Assembly: GCA_019747615.1 (NCBI GenBank)
Contig: JAIEQQ010000190.1
Coordinates: forward strand, 1-5,123
Length of the DNA: 5,123 bases
Direction of reading: 5' to 3'
Source of the DNA: Phycisphaerales bacterium
Lineage (GTDB): Bacteria > Planctomycetota > Phycisphaerae > Phycisphaerales > UBA1924
Part shown: positions 5,092 to 5,123 of the stretch, in pieces
Position numbering within the stretch: the first letter of the stretch is position 1
How the letters are laid out: every line of letters begins with the position of its first letter
Position numbers and translations under genes: made by a program
Notes under the pieces: generated by a model
Seen by the model: the letters and a program-made list of their open reading frames with translations, nothing else
What the model was told of the DNA's origin: nothing
Database searches by the model: none

Positions 5092-5123
5092 AGAAAACAG
5101 CGTGCCCGTCGTGAGTTTGACCT

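Noticed and set aside
4825..5123. Plus-strand frame beginning ATG 4825 and open to the window end
   Set aside because: It overlaps the ftsW tail, has a weaker G/C preference at third positions, no ribosome binding site and no recognisable motif. It cannot be excluded without downstream sequence.

Overview
This is a GC-rich bacterial window with every supported gene on the + strand. The gene set suggests a member of the PVC superphylum, most likely a planctomycete (possibly Phycisphaerae). The reasons are a very small Hc1-like histone-type protein, a FtsW-type SEDS protein outside a classical division cluster, strong G/C preference at third codon positions, and weak or absent Shine-Dalgarno sequences at several starts. 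The taxonomic call is an inference; no rRNA or other marker is present.

Layout: (1) 1-547, the 3' part of rsmA/ksgA (16S rRNA dimethyladenosine transferase), cut by the window edge. (2) 606-1841, an APH/choline-kinase-fold phosphotransferase with an intact catalytic centre and an unusual His-rich polar insert of about 80 residues. (3) 1842-1989, a non-coding stretch with a terminator-like hairpin, a TATACT -10-like box and a perfect 17-bp palindrome, followed by a good ribosome binding site. (4) 1990-2205, a 71-residue Hc1-like protein with an acidic rather than lysine-rich tail. (5) 2206-2365, a non-coding stretch with two inverted repeats and a weak possible promoter. (6) 2366-2890, a FabZ-type hotdog dehydratase. 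(7) 2891-2988, a spacer with two small hairpins. (8) 2989-3477, a SixA-type histidine phosphatase. (9) 3512-5047, a FtsW-type SEDS glycosyltransferase with an inserted loop and an odd C-terminal tail. (10) 5048-5123, a short trailing stretch with a weak terminator-like hairpin.

Functionally these are mostly housekeeping genes: ribosome maturation, a small-molecule or protein kinase of unknown substrate, nucleoid or RNA binding, fatty-acid synthesis, phosphohistidine turnover and septal peptidoglycan synthesis. sixA and ftsW are close enough (34 bases) to be co-transcribed. The Hc1-like gene looks like its own transcription unit. I found no mobile element, CRISPR array, rRNA, tRNA or defence system, and no convincing undescribed multi-gene system. 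The points most worth a second look are the palindrome in the Hc1-like leader, the acidic tail of that protein, the His-rich insert in the kinase, and the Trp-rich hydrophobic tail of FtsW.
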